From Bacteroidota bacterium (GTDB lineage Bacteria; Bacteroidota; Bacteroidia; Chitinophagales; Chitinophagaceae), in contig JABDHF010000020.1 of assembly GCA_013285595.1 (NCBI GenBank), forward strand, positions 1 through 38,080: 38,080 nucleotides of DNA, in the 5' to 3' direction. The notes beneath the pieces were generated by a model. It ran no database searches. It saw only the letters and a list, made by a program, of their open reading frames with translations, and was not told the DNA's origin. Positions 1 through 9,009 of the stretch are shown one piece after another. A program made the translations under genes and the position numbers. Numbering within the stretch: the first letter of the stretch is position 1; every line of letters starts with the position of its first letter.

Positions 1-318
1 TTACAACTTGCGGAACATCCGCAATGGGTGGGCGACAATTTTCAGGGTGCATTCCAGGAAGCCTGTGGTAACTGGCAACGATCATCAATAGATATCGTAC
101 AGTTTATAGAAAAGCAATACGATGACCGCGCATTCCAGCACGTAGTGCAATATTATGACCGCTCCAAAGTGTCGCACAAAATGCAGGTAAGCGATGTATT
201 GCAGCATGTATTCAACCACAGCACCTACCATCGCGGCCAGTTAGTGACCATGCTCCGCCAGCTGGGAGTAAAAGATATTCCGGGTACTGATCTTATTGGC
301 TTTGCAAGGGGTAAATAA
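1..318 (+). CDS. DinB-family protein, 3' part only
   Basis: The reading frame is open from base 1, so the start lies outside the window and the GTG at 28 is only an internal codon. The visible ~105 residues match the C-terminal half of DinB/YfiT-like four-helix-bundle proteins, which often bind a divalent metal through three histidines. The family's characteristic C-terminal segment is visible as HSTYHRGQ followed by an LRQLG helix. DinB-like proteins are typically about 150-170 residues; some are thiol-transferases, many have no known substrate, and nothing here identifies one. The stop lies 3 bp from the stop of the convergent Uma2 gene. Confidence 0.8.
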   Translation, partial: LQLAEHPQWVGDNFQGAFQEACGNWQRSSIDIVQFIEKQYDDRAFQHVVQYYDRSKVSHKMQVSDVLQHVFNHSTYHRGQLVTMLRQLGVKDIPGTDLIGFARGK

Positions 319-321
319 AGT

Positions 322-903
322 TTAAAGATTATTGAATATCACGGATAGATCTAAAATAAATCCAGGCAATAAAGGGCTTGTTACTTTATCTTCTGAGTAT
401 AAATATCCTGAAGCCAGTAACTTTTCATTAGTTAGTAAATATATCTGCACTGCTTTCTCTCTTGGGTCTACTATCCAGTATTCCTTTACTCCGGCTTCCT
501 CGTAAACCTCATGTTTATACTTGAGTTCCTTCTTATTATTGGACGGAGAGAGTATTTCTACCACGATATCAGGCGCTCCCAGGCATCCGCGTTCTTCGAT
601 CTTTGAAGGATCGCAATTCACGACAATATCCGGCTGCAACACAGTAATAATGTCCTTATCATCCTTTGATTTGCGTGGGAGTCGCACGTCAAAAGGCGCA
701 GAAAATACTTCGCATTTTTGCCCTTGCAGGAAAGTAAACAAAGCAGTAGTAATACGCAAAGAAATCCTTTGGTGGGAAGACGTTGGAGAGGGGCTCATTT
801 TAAATATCTTGCCCTTAATTAGCTCCACCCGCTCCTCAAAATTCCATTTGATATAATCTGCGTAGGTATATACCTTATTTAAATCAAGGTCGGCCAGTTC
901 CAT
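322..903 (-). CDS. Uma2 family (DUF820) endonuclease-like protein
   Basis: The 193-residue protein has the Uma2/DUF820 fold pattern, a PD-(D/E)xK nuclease relative. Visible pieces are an early ERVELIKGKI segment (E27), PDIVV with D92, GAPDIVVEILSPS with E116, nearby lysines K128/K130, and the typical YxEAGVKEYWIVDP block near 134-147. These match the expected E, D, E, K catalytic set, so the protein could be an active nuclease. The biological role of this widespread family is unsettled; it is common in cyanobacteria and Bacteroidota, often scattered singly. The ATG at 903 lies just downstream of a TAnnTTTG promoter element on the same strand. No methylase or antitoxin gene is adjacent. Confidence 0.88.
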   Translation of the reverse strand: MELADLDLNKVYTYADYIKWNFEERVELIKGKIFKMSPSPTSSHQRISLRITTALFTFLQGQKCEVFSAPFDVRLPRKSKDDKDIITVLQPDIVVNCDPSKIEERGCLGAPDIVVEILSPSNNKKELKYKHEVYEEAGVKEYWIVDPREKAVQIYLLTNEKLLASGYLYSEDKVTSPLLPGFILDLSVIFNNL

Positions 904-920
904 AAATTTTTTTCTTTACA

Positions 921-928
921 CAAATTTA
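921..928 (-). promoter_or_regulatory. Bacteroidota -7 element (TAAATTTG) for the Uma2 gene
   Basis: The minus strand reads TAAATTTG, an exact TAnnTTTG match. It lies 17 bp before the ATG at 903, so transcription would start near 914. No convincing -33 TTG is visible. Confidence 0.5.
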
Positions 929-955
929 AGCATGAAACCGCGAACATTTGTTAAC

Positions 956-988
956 AAAAAAACGGCTGGTCTTTTGACCGGCCGTTTT
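956..988 (-). terminator. Intrinsic terminator of the propeller/T9SS gene
   Basis: Arms at 961-971 and 976-986 pair over 11 bp with one G-T wobble and a 4-nt loop (AACGGCTGGTC with GACCGGCCGTT). On the minus strand the hairpin is followed by a run of T, so it fits termination of the minus-strand gene ending at 1029. A nearly identical hairpin follows dnaK. Confidence 0.8.
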
Positions 989-1028
989 AAAAATCAGCTT
1001 ATTGCGTACCCGGTTTTAAAAATTGTAC

Positions 1029-2858
1029 TTATTGAATTAATATTCTTGTTGTCACGCGAGTACTCTTAGATACAGCTGATATAAAGTAAATGCCTGGTGG
1101 AATAGGAAGTTTTACCTCTTCTTCTTTATTAGTCGCAATCGTCATCTCTTTTACTTTTTCGCCTACTGCGTTTGTAATAATTATTTGTGCATCTTCATCA
1201 ACAGGAGATGATAATAATAATGCAAATGATCCCTGGTTGGGGTCAGGATAAGCCTTCAGTGAATAAGCTACGGGACCAACGGTATTGTTTACTGCAGTTC
1301 GGCACGCATTTACCGTTACTGTTTTAGTTGCAGTTGCTGTACCGCACTGATTGGTGACCGAATAAGTAATAGTGGCGCTGCCCGCAGTGGCCCCGGCTAC
1401 TGCACCGGTACCGTTTACCGTAGCAACGGTTGTTGTACTGCTATTCCATACTCCCCCCGTTACACTTTCCGTTAATCTGATAACTGAATCAGAACATACA
1501 TGCGTGGCTCCCGTAATACTGCCTGCCGAGGGTGTAGTAATGACAGTTACCAGCACCGTAGCAGAAAGGCCAGACACAGTATAGGATATTGTAGCTGTGC
1601 CTATACCTACCCCCGTCACGGTGCCTGTGCTGCTAACAGTAGCTATGCCGGTGTTTGTACTTGTCCATGTTCCGCCGCCTGTAGCATCGCTTAAACTGGT
1701 GGCCACACCAGCGCACAACGTATCGTTCCCTGTTATGGTCGCAGGGCTTAGTTCCTTTACCGTAATTCTGGCTGCGCTATATATATTGTCTCCATAGGCA
1801 ACGTATGGTGTGCCGCTCCCGTTTATTGCAATGCTGGTACCAGCCCCTAATGAGACACCTGTGCCTGCTTCTACCCAGCTGCTGCCATTGTATTTCATTA
1901 CTTTAACGGTATCGTAAAAGGTAGACCTGTTCTCTCCGTAGGAAACATACGGAGTGCCGCTGCCATCTATAGCTAATGAGGTATAAACTATTTGCCCCGC
2001 CGAGAACCCTGTACTACCCACGGGTGCCCAACTGGTGCCATTGTATTTCATTACCGTAGTTTTCTCTGAATCCGGATTGTCCTGGTAAGCTAAATAAGGT
2101 GTGCCACTTCCGTCTAATGCTAAAGATAGGAACAACGCTACGCCTGTAGAGAATCCCGGGCTGCCTACCGTTACCCACGCGCTGCCATCATATTTCATTA
2201 CAGTTGCCTTTCCGCCTGTGGCATAATCCTCAAAAGCCAGGTAAGGTGTACCACTGCCATCTATAGCTATAGAGGTGGAATAGGCAATATCCGGGGTAAA
2301 CCCTGCGCTACCTACATTTACCCAACTGGTGCCATTGTATTTCATCACCGTAGCTTTGTTGCCAAGGCTACCATCATTGTAGGCAACATACGGAGTGCCC
2401 GCACCATCTATCGCGATGGTGGGTGCGCCATAGGTACTGCCGCCCACTGTGCCTGCCGAGAAACCGGCACTACCTACATTTACCCAGCTGCTGCCATTAT
2501 ACTTCATTACTGTAGCCATGCCGGGAACACTTGTTGCGTTATCACTATAAACGACATATGGAGTGCCACTCCCATCTATTGCAATAGACCTTGTTGACAG
2601 CATTGTAATACTTCCTGCTGAGAACCCAGCACCGCCCACGGTTACCCAGCTACTGCCATTGTATTTCATTACTGTTGCTTTATTGCCAGTTGCCATATCT
2701 TCAAATGCCACATAAGGTGTGCCGCCTGCATTTATTGCCATAGATAGCATAATGATTCCTCCGGTAAAGCCCTCCGTACCCACAAGGTTCCAGCTTTGGG
2801 AAAACGAACTACTAAACGATACTATAAGCGCCAAAACGAGTAAAAGAGTTCTTTTCAT
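1029..2858 (-). CDS. Secreted beta-propeller/Ig-like protein with T9SS type A sorting domain
   Basis: This 609-residue protein begins with a clear signal peptide (MKRTLLLVLALIVSF, cleavage likely near residue 20). It then has seven copies of a ~50-residue unit with the signature AIDGSGTPYVAY ... ATVMKYNGSSWVNVGSAGF. Seven GTPY motifs suggest a seven-bladed propeller. Two BIG2-like Ig modules follow (each rich in GTxTGxGxGTATISYTV), then a C-terminal domain of about 75 residues beginning near LKAYPDPNQGSF and ending GIYFISAV...RILIQ, typical of T9SS type A sorting. The usual PNP of that motif is PDP here. The protein is probably exported by Sec and displayed or released through T9SS. No enzymatic residues are recognisable; a binding or adhesive role is inference. 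The gene stands alone, with a terminator on its 3' side. Confidence 0.88.
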   Translation of the reverse strand: MKRTLLLVLALIVSFSSSFSQSWNLVGTEGFTGGIIMLSMAINAGGTPYVAFEDMATGNKATVMKYNGSSWVTVGGAGFSAGSITMLSTRSIAIDGSGTPYVVYSDNATSVPGMATVMKYNGSSWVNVGSAGFSAGTVGGSTYGAPTIAIDGAGTPYVAYNDGSLGNKATVMKYNGTSWVNVGSAGFTPDIAYSTSIAIDGSGTPYLAFEDYATGGKATVMKYDGSAWVTVGSPGFSTGVALFLSLALDGSGTPYLAYQDNPDSEKTTVMKYNGTSWAPVGSTGFSAGQIVYTSLAIDGSGTPYVSYGENRSTFYDTVKVMKYNGSSWVEAGTGVSLGAGTSIAINGSGTPYVAYGDNIYSAARITVKELSPATITGNDTLCAGVATSLSDATGGGTWTSTNTGIATVSSTGTVTGVGIGTATISYTVSGLSATVLVTVITTPSAGSITGATHVCSDSVIRLTESVTGGVWNSSTTTVATVNGTGAVAGATAGSATITYSVTNQCGTATATKTVTVNACRTAVNNTVGPVAYSLKAYPDPNQGSFALLLSSPVDEDAQIIITNAVGEKVKEMTIATNKEEEVKLPIPPGIYFISAVSKSTRVTTRILIQ

Positions 2859-3030
2859 AAAGAATTACAATAATTAAGCTTAAATAAAGGAAGAGTAGGA
2901 AGGGCAACTGGCAATGAAGACAGTAAATATTTATCTTTTAGTTGGATTTCATCGATAATTAGTTGAATGAATGTTTTTAAAGATAGCTCTACACCATAAA
3001 TAACCTCACGGTGCAATCAATATCTGGAAA

Positions 3031-3061
3031 ACAAAACGGCCGATCAAAAGACCAGCCGTTT
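3031..3061 (-). terminator. Intrinsic terminator downstream of dnaK
   Basis: Arms at 3035-3045 and 3050-3060 pair with a 4-nt loop. Read on the minus strand the hairpin is AACGGCTGGTC, loop TTTT, GATCGGCCGTT, then TTTTGTTTT. It differs at a single base from the plus-strand reading of the hairpin at 961-986. Confidence 0.75.
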
Positions 3062-3089
3062 CAAACTATTTAACCTTTACCTGATTAAC

Positions 3090-4994
3090 TTATTTCACTT
3101 CTTCATACTCAGCATCAGCTACACCGCCATCGTTGGCGCCTGCGTGCTGCTGGCCGCCGTCGTGCGGTGCACCATCACTCGGGCCGCCTTGTGCGCCAGC
3201 TTTATACATTTCCTCACTTGCTGCCATCCACGCTGCGTTAAGGTCTGCTTCAGCTTTATCTATGCCGTCCAGGTCTTCCGCTTTTTGTGCAGCCTTCAGC
3301 TTGTTCATTGCATCTTCTATCACAGACTTTTTATCAGCCGGTATCTTATCGCCGTATTCTTTCAGTTGTTTTTCGGTGTTAAATACCAGGCCGTCTGCCT
3401 TGTTCAGCTTCTCTACACGCTCACGCACTTTCTTATCTTCTTCTTCGTTGGCTTTAGCCTCGTTCTTCATGCGCTCTACTTCAGCCTTATCAAGGCCGCT
3501 GCCTGCTTCTATACGTATGTTCTGCTGTTTGCCCGTGCCTTTATCTTTAGCGGTCACGTGCAGCATGCCGTTAGCATCTATATCAAAGATCACCTCTATC
3601 TGTGGTACTCCGCGCGGTGCCGGTGGTATACCATCAAGTATAAAGCGGCCCAGGTTCTTATTGTCTTTTGCCATCGGGCGCTCACCTTGTATTACGTTGA
3701 TCTCTACGCTTGGCTGGCTGTCGCTTGCTGTTGAGAAGGTTTCGCTCTTCTTTGTAGGGATAGTCGTGTTAGATTCTATCAGGCGGGTCATTACACCACC
3801 CATAGTTTCTATGCCCAGGGAAAGCGGCGTAACGTCCAGCAGCAACACATCTTTCACATCGCCTGTAAGCACGCCACCTTGTATAGCCGCGCCTATTGCT
3901 ACCACTTCATCAGGGTTTACACCCTTATGTGGCTTCTTGCCAAAGAATTTTTCTACCACTTCCTGTACCTTAGGTATACGTGTAGATCCGCCCACCAGTA
4001 TTACTTCGTCTATTTCAGCTGCAGTAATGCCTGCATCCTTCAATGCTTTGCGGCAAGGCTCCAGCGTACGCTCTACAAGGCTGTCAGACAGTTGCTCGAA
4101 TTTTGCACGTGTAAGCTTGCGTACCAGGTGCTTAGGTGCGCCATCAATAGCCGTGATGTAAGGCAGGTTAATTTCAGTTTCCTGTGAAGATGATAATTCT
4201 ATCTTAGCTTTTTCAGCAGCTTCTTTCAAGCGCTGCCATGCCATAGGGTCCTTGCGCAGGTCCATAGACTCGTCTTTCTTAAATTCGTCGGCCAGCCAGT
4301 CCATCACTACTTTATCAAAGTCATCACCACCCAGGTGTGTATCACCATTAGTAGATTTTACTTCAAATACGCCATCACCCAGTTCCAGTACAGATACGTC
4401 GAACGTACCACCACCAAGGTCAAATACCGCTATTTTGCTGTCTTTATGTTGTTTGTCAAGGCCATAAGCAAGCGCAGCTGCTGTAGGCTCGTTGATGATG
4501 CGTTTTACGGTAAGGCCTGCTATTTCGCCAGCTTCTTTAGTAGCCTGGCGCTGTGCATCGTTAAAGTAAGCGGGTACTGTAATTACAGCCTCTTTTACTT
4601 CGTAGCCAAGAAAGTCTTCTGCAGTCTTCTTCATTTTCTGAAGGATCATTGCAGATATTTCCTGTGGCGTATATGGGCGGCCGTCTATATCCACACGTGG
4701 TGTATTATTTTCACCCTTGATCATTTTGTACGAATAGTGAGATGTCTCATTCGTAACTTCATCAAAACGGCGGCCCATAAAGCGTTTTATAGACTGTATC
4801 GTGTTTTGCGGGTTAGTGATCGCTTGTCTTTTTGCCGGATCGCCTACTTTACGCTCTCCGTTTTTCAAAAATGCAACTACCGATGGGGTGGTGCGGCGCC
4901 CTTCGTCGTTTGCAATAACCACAGGCTCATTGCCTTCCATTACGGCAACGCATGAGTTGGTGGTTCCTAAGTCAATTCCAATGATTTTTGCCAT
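3090..4994 (-). CDS. dnaK: Chaperone protein DnaK (Hsp70)
   Basis: The protein is 634 residues, the normal bacterial DnaK length. It starts [18 protein letters not shown] (phosphate-1 motif) and contains [29 protein letters not shown], the adenosine-site region [16 protein letters not shown], the interdomain linker [16 protein letters not shown] and the substrate-binding domain. The C-terminus is a flexible glycine/alanine-rich tail ending EYEEVK. DnaK binds exposed hydrophobic segments of unfolded proteins in an ATP-dependent cycle with DnaJ and GrpE. Neither partner gene is adjacent, so this is a monocistronic dnaK with its own terminator. No HrcA/CIRCE inverted repeat was seen between the ATG and 5193, so heat-shock control through CIRCE is not supported. 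Confidence 0.98.
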   Translation of the reverse strand: MAKIIGIDLGTTNSCVAVMEGNEPVVIANDEGRRTTPSVVAFLKNGERKVGDPAKRQAITNPQNTIQSIKRFMGRRFDEVTNETSHYSYKMIKGENNTPRVDIDGRPYTPQEISAMILQKMKKTAEDFLGYEVKEAVITVPAYFNDAQRQATKEAGEIAGLTVKRIINEPTAAALAYGLDKQHKDSKIAVFDLGGGTFDVSVLELGDGVFEVKSTNGDTHLGGDDFDKVVMDWLADEFKKDESMDLRKDPMAWQRLKEAAEKAKIELSSSQETEINLPYITAIDGAPKHLVRKLTRAKFEQLSDSLVERTLEPCRKALKDAGITAAEIDEVILVGGSTRIPKVQEVVEKFFGKKPHKGVNPDEVVAIGAAIQGGVLTGDVKDVLLLDVTPLSLGIETMGGVMTRLIESNTTIPTKKSETFSTASDSQPSVEINVIQGERPMAKDNKNLGRFILDGIPPAPRGVPQIEVIFDIDANGMLHVTAKDKGTGKQQNIRIEAGSGLDKAEVERMKNEAKANEEEDKKVRERVEKLNKADGLVFNTEKQLKEYGDKIPADKKSVIEDAMNKLKAAQKAEDLDGIDKAEADLNAAWMAASEEMYKAGAQGGPSDGAPHDGGQQHAGANDGGVADAEYEEVK

Positions 4995-5125
4995 AGTATA
5001 TTATAATTATAAGTTCGTATTTCGTTTATTTAATATTGGATACCTACGGTATCTGAATACCATACTCAATGAACATGCCAGTCTTAAATCTCTGAAATAT
5101 TGGCAGAAATGCTGCCAGAATTAAA

Positions 5126-5160
5126 AGAAATATGCCTTATGTGGGAACATTAAGGCATAT
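5126..5160 (-). terminator. Terminator of the lipoprotein gene
   Basis: Ten-bp perfect arms ATATGCCTTA (5130-5139) and TAAGGCATAT (5151-5160) enclose an 11-nt loop. On the minus strand they are followed by TTCTTTTAATTC. It lies just past the stop of the minus-strand gene at 5194 and upstream of dnaK. Confidence 0.65.
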
Positions 5161-5193
5161 TATTAAGTATTTATTTACGGAACCCGGAGATGA

Positions 5194-6267
5194 TTAGTAA
5201 GCTTTCCCTATTATATGCGCCGGAGCCAGGTAAGGGCTTAAAGTAAGTGAATCTATAGTGTCGTCAGTGATTCTTACTTTACCGGTTCTTACTCCCTTGG
5301 CTGTGTACAAGCCTATCGTATTGGCGCCTTTAATGTTGGTGTAGATCGGCTCTATTTCACTGCCTGTCAGGCCCAGTCCCTGGGTTGCAGCTGCCTGCTG
5401 GTAGTTGTCATAGTCCTTTGTGGTCAGGTATACCGTCATATCGCATTGGTCTATCAGCCTGTATACATTTGCAGGTGCCACGCCCATGCCGGCATATATA
5501 GCCTTATACATGTCTGTGTTCAGTGGATTAAAGTAATGCAGCGAAGGGTACAGGCCATATCCCAGGTTGTAGTCGTATGAGTGTGCCGTGCGTTGGTGTG
5601 TTTGAGAATTCGAATCTACCCAGTTAAAGGTCAGTACCGCCTCTATTGCATCCGGGGTCGGAATAGACAGGCCGCTCTGGTTGTAACCTACATTTACATT
5701 AAAGTGTTTATCATTCGCACCGGTTGTGGCAAAACCAAGGTCGGTAAGATAAAAGCTGCCGGTACGCTCCAATACATCCACGCGGAATACGGTGCTGTCA
5801 TTATCTACAATTACTATCGAATTGGCAGAATCCACTTCTCCGGTACTAAGATTAGTGATCACCAGGCGGTAACTGTCTATAGCAGCCAAAAGGCCCGTAA
5901 ATTTATATGCATAGTTAGGCGATTGAAAAAATATACCAGGCTGCTTTGGATATCCCTCATTGTCCATATTCACCCGGTTCAGATGAATTGTGTCCAGGCG
6001 CGCACCACTGGCGCTTATTCTCTGGATCTTTACATCAAGATTTGAATAAAAACTCGAATCAGGATCCTTCGACATGGTAATGGCGCTCTTATTCTGGTCT
6101 AAGAAAGCTTTCTGTATACGTATATAATGTGCTGTATCTGACTGGTCAAGAAAGCCATACACAACAGTAATATTTTTATAAGGAGCGCCGATGTTGAATT
6201 TCGTTGAGCAGCCTGCTATTACAAACACTGCCAGTATTATCGCTATCGGGAGGAAAAGCTTTTTCAT
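5194..6267 (-). CDS. Putative lipoprotein, DUF4249-like architecture
   Basis: The start was set at the ATG at 6267 (MKKLFLPIAIILAVFVIAGC) rather than an upstream TTG, because this gives a textbook type II signal peptide with lipobox IAGC and follows the TAnnTTTG element at 6296-6303. The 357-residue mature protein should be anchored by its N-terminal cysteine, outer-membrane or surface exposed. The body is rich in beta-strand-like sequence with an NITVVYGFLDQSDTAHYIRI start, resembling Bacteroidota DUF4249-type lipoproteins that usually accompany TonB-dependent receptors. No susC-like gene is adjacent, and the DUF4249 match is by impression only. Function unknown. Confidence 0.7.
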   Translation of the reverse strand: MKKLFLPIAIILAVFVIAGCSTKFNIGAPYKNITVVYGFLDQSDTAHYIRIQKAFLDQNKSAITMSKDPDSSFYSNLDVKIQRISASGARLDTIHLNRVNMDNEGYPKQPGIFFQSPNYAYKFTGLLAAIDSYRLVITNLSTGEVDSANSIVIVDNDSTVFRVDVLERTGSFYLTDLGFATTGANDKHFNVNVGYNQSGLSIPTPDAIEAVLTFNWVDSNSQTHQRTAHSYDYNLGYGLYPSLHYFNPLNTDMYKAIYAGMGVAPANVYRLIDQCDMTVYLTTKDYDNYQQAAATQGLGLTGSEIEPIYTNIKGANTIGLYTAKGVRTGKVRITDDTIDSLTLSPYLAPAHIIGKAY

Positions 6268-6295
6268 TTTGAACAATAAAAATTTATAAAGTGGA

Positions 6296-6303
6296 CAAAG
6301 ATA
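6296..6303 (-). promoter_or_regulatory. -7 element TATCTTTG for the lipoprotein gene
   Basis: The minus strand has an exact TAnnTTTG match (TATCTTTG). It lies 28 bp upstream of the ATG at 6267 and supports that start over the upstream TTG. No clear -33 TTG is seen. Confidence 0.5.
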
Positions 6304-6512
6304 AGCGTTTAGTTGATTGATTGATAAGTTAAAAAAAGTTAAAGGTTTTCTAATTAATAAGTTAAAAAAATAATGAGTTATTAGAAAGGAGGGCAGTATT
6401 GCAACACAATAAAGACGTATCTACGCCAGACAATCTTGGGTGCCTGGCGCATTTATTTTTAGGTTTCGTTTAGCCTCAATCTCCCGTTGCACATTTTCCG
6501 TATTTTCACACC

Positions 6513-7307
6513 ATGGCTATTATCACCATAACCACGCCGTTCAATATTGATCTTGAGTTCAGGATAGCCTCGTTCAATAAGCGCCTGCTGGCATGGCTTA
6601 TAGACATCACCATTATTTGCTTTTATTATTATCTTATGCTTCGCTTCATCTATCCTTTATTTGGCATGGGCGAGGCGGTAAGCACTGCTGCCGGGCTTTT
6701 TGTCATTGTGCTCCCGGTGCTGGCATACCAGCTGGCCTTTGAGTTATTTCTCAATGGGCAGACGATAGGCAAAAGAATAGCAGGCATAAAAGTAATAGAT
6801 AAAGAGGGTAGGGAACCAACATGGGGCCAGTACATCACCCGCTGGATATTGTGCATAGGTAACCTGTTTATATACATTATTCCCTATGTGATTCTCGCAA
6901 ACCCGGCTTTCATGCTATTCTTCATGATACTGTACCTGCCCGACTTTCTCACCATCGTTATTTCTCAGAGATCACAGCGAATAGGCGATTTTGCTGCCGG
7001 CACAGTAGTGATAGACGCTAATTACAAGGCTAATATCAGCGAAACCATTTACCTGGAGATCGAAGACAAGGGCTACCAGCCTTTGTTCCCCGAAGTTATG
7101 CGCCTTACCGACCGCGACATAAATGGCATAAGAAACCTGCTGAACACAAAACGTCCGGGAAAAGATACGGAGCATTATATTATAGATGTAGCGCAAAAGA
7201 TCAAGACCGTCCTTAACATCCAGTCAGATCTATACCCCACAGACTTCCTCGAAAAACTCCTCCAGGACTATAACTATTTTACCGCAAAAGCTTCTTCCGG
7301 TCGCTAG
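6513..7307 (+). CDS. RDD family integral membrane protein
   Basis: The 264-residue protein carries an RDD domain over roughly residues 15-170. The first helix region reads FNKRLLAWLIDITIICFYYY, with the family's conserved Arg and Asp. It is followed by GLFVIVLPVLAYQLAFELFL, the loop GQTIGKRIAGIKVID and further hydrophobic helices around 110-150, then RSQRIGDFAAGTVVID. The remaining ~95 residues are soluble and probably cytoplasmic. RDD proteins are polytopic membrane proteins; some have been linked to ion or compatible-solute transport, but most have no defined substrate. The ATG was chosen because the RDD core begins within 20 residues of it. In many Bacteroidota RDD genes pair with a stage II sporulation M-like gene, which is not present here. 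Confidence 0.87.
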   Translation: MAIITITTPFNIDLEFRIASFNKRLLAWLIDITIICFYYYLMLRFIYPLFGMGEAVSTAAGLFVIVLPVLAYQLAFELFLNGQTIGKRIAGIKVIDKEGREPTWGQYITRWILCIGNLFIYIIPYVILANPAFMLFFMILYLPDFLTIVISQRSQRIGDFAAGTVVIDANYKANISETIYLEIEDKGYQPLFPEVMRLTDRDINGIRNLLNTKRPGKDTEHYIIDVAQKIKTVLNIQSDLYPTDFLEKLLQDYNYFTAKASSGR

Positions 7308-7454
7308 GGGGTGTAGGCCTGTTAACTAACTATTATTAAAGCGAGGGTATTGTTCTGAAAGGCTGTCTGCTTTGCTGCTTCTGAATACAAAATATATCTT
7401 TGCCCAGTGGTCGGCACAATTCACGGCAATTTGAAAGGGCATTCATGAAAAGCT

Positions 7455-7483
7455 TTGGCAAATTGTTTAATTATCTATCTTTA
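7455..7483 (+). promoter_or_regulatory. Probable promoter of the NHL/T9SS gene
   Basis: TTG at 7455-7457, an 18-bp spacer, then TATCTTTA at 7476-7483 (one mismatch from TAnnTTTG). This predicts a start about 25 nt upstream of the ATG at 7517. Confidence 0.5.
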
Positions 7484-7516
7484 TAGCAATAACAGCATAT
7501 CTTTTTAATAGATTTT

Positions 7517-8896
7517 ATGAGAAAACATTGTACTATTTTAATATTAACACTTACGGCTGTTTTGTTTCACACGCAGCAGCTACATGCACAACTCATCAAA
7601 ACCTTTGCTGGTAACGGCTTTGGCGCCCACACCGGCACAGGTGCCCATACCGGCGATGGTGGCCAGGCCACACAGGCAGAGTTAAATAGCTGTACAGGTG
7701 TGTCGTTCGATGGGGCGGGAAATATATATATAGCCGACCGCGGTAACAACGTGATACGTAAAGTAAATACTGCAGGTGTTATCAGCACATTTGCCGGCAA
7801 AGACTCTGCTGGCTATAGTGGCGATGGCGGCCAGGCCACTGCCGCAAAGCTGAATAAACCATACAGCGTAGCTACTGATATTGCAGGCAATGTCTATATC
7901 TCCGATTTCGGTAACAACGCTATTCGTATTGTAAATACGTCAGGTATTATTTCTACTTACGTTGGCACCGGTACCGCTGGTTTCGCAGGCGATAACGGCC
8001 CAGCCTCGGCTGCTATGTTAAATAACCCGCAGGGCATTGCAATAGATACTTTTGGAAACCTCTTCATCGCAGATGCAAATAACCACGTTGTTCGCGAAGT
8101 ATTTAACGCAGATACCAGCATTATCACATTTGCAGGTACAGGTGGTGTCTTCGGCTATAGTGGAAATGGTGGTTTCGCTAACGGTGCGCTCCTGCATTCT
8201 CCTGCAGCAGTAGCTACCGATATTTTTGGCAATGTATATATCGCAGATTATCTGAACAACGTGGTACGCCAGGTCGATCCGTCAGGCATCATCACCACGT
8301 TTGCAGGTAATGGTTTGGGCAGTTATAGTGGCGATGGTGGCTCGGCGGCCGCAGCTGGCTTGCATTTTCCTTCTGGCGTTGCAGTATATGGCTTTGGCGA
8401 TGTGTATATAGCAGATCAGAGCAATAACACCGTGCGCAAGGTAAACAGTGCGGGCATCATCAGCACTTTTGCAGGCACGGCCACAAACGGCTACCTGGGC
8501 GATGGCGGCGATGCCAATGCCGCAGAAATAAGCTCTCCTAAAGGCCTTGCGCTCGATGCGCTGAACAGGCTCTTCATTTCAGACTATGATAACAATGTGA
8601 TAAGGGTGGTATATACAAACGTTCCTGCCGCGGTTAACGGCGTAGCTAACCAGGGAGAGCTGAAAGTATATCCCAATCCATCCAACGGTTCGTTTACGCT
8701 CAATATTCCGCAGTCAAACACAAGCAGCACGGTTACCATTACCGATATGCTGGGCCGGTGCGTAGATACAAAACAGCTGCAGCCAGGTGCGTCATCAAAG
8801 TATCTGGTGAATACAGATATTCCTGCCGGTAGCTACATTGTTACTGTTAGCTCAGGCGTTAATATTTTCAGGCAGCAGGTCTGTGTAATAAAATAG
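7517..8896 (+). CDS. NHL-repeat secreted protein with T9SS type A sorting domain
   Basis: This 459-residue protein has a signal peptide (ILTLTAVLFHTQQLHAQ) and six NHL-type repeats. Each follows the pattern TFAGxGxxGYSGDGGxAxxAxLNxPxGVAxDxxGNVYIADxxNNxIRKVxxxGIIS, spaced about 55 residues apart. Six NHL units suggest a beta-propeller. Residues ~375-459 form a T9SS type A C-terminal domain starting LKVYPNPSNGSFTL and ending in the usual GSYIVTV...RQQVCVIK pattern. NHL propellers bind proteins, peptides or nucleic acids in other organisms; the ligand here is unknown. Two more members of the same repeat family lie in this window (20777-22135 and 34154-end), with nearly identical repeat wording, suggesting recent paralogy. 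It is probably exported by Sec and then T9SS to the cell surface. Confidence 0.9.
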   Translation: MRKHCTILILTLTAVLFHTQQLHAQLIKTFAGNGFGAHTGTGAHTGDGGQATQAELNSCTGVSFDGAGNIYIADRGNNVIRKVNTAGVISTFAGKDSAGYSGDGGQATAAKLNKPYSVATDIAGNVYISDFGNNAIRIVNTSGIISTYVGTGTAGFAGDNGPASAAMLNNPQGIAIDTFGNLFIADANNHVVREVFNADTSIITFAGTGGVFGYSGNGGFANGALLHSPAAVATDIFGNVYIADYLNNVVRQVDPSGIITTFAGNGLGSYSGDGGSAAAAGLHFPSGVAVYGFGDVYIADQSNNTVRKVNSAGIISTFAGTATNGYLGDGGDANAAEISSPKGLALDALNRLFISDYDNNVIRVVYTNVPAAVNGVANQGELKVYPNPSNGSFTLNIPQSNTSSTVTITDMLGRCVDTKQLQPGASSKYLVNTDIPAGSYIVTVSSGVNIFRQQVCVIK

Positions 8897-8952
8897 TGCC
8901 ATACGCTAATGGTGGCTGGCTATACCAGTATTCTTATTCCTTATGCGCTCTG

Positions 8953-8984
8953 TTGGCTTTTGATTTTTCATTGCTCTACCTTTG
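8953..8984 (+). promoter_or_regulatory. Promoter of the superoxide dismutase gene
   Basis: TACCTTTG at 8977-8984 is an exact TAnnTTTG match, with a TTG at 8953-8955 (21-bp spacer). The predicted start near 8991 leaves a leader of about 20 nt before the ATG at 9010. Confidence 0.6.
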
Positions 8985-9009
8985 ACCAAAATTTTAAAAC
9001 TATATAACT

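Noticed and set aside
1372-1797. Plus-strand frames opposite the Ig-like part of the propeller protein
   Set aside because: Antisense shadows of the repeat-rich gene with no independent support.
3133-4955. Long plus-strand frames opposite dnaK (up to 342 codons)
   Set aside because: They lie antisense to a fully conserved dnaK, have no domain or signal, and are a known artefact of dnaK codon bias.
4995-5125. CIRCE element upstream of dnaK
   Set aside because: No inverted repeat of the TTAGCACTC type is present.
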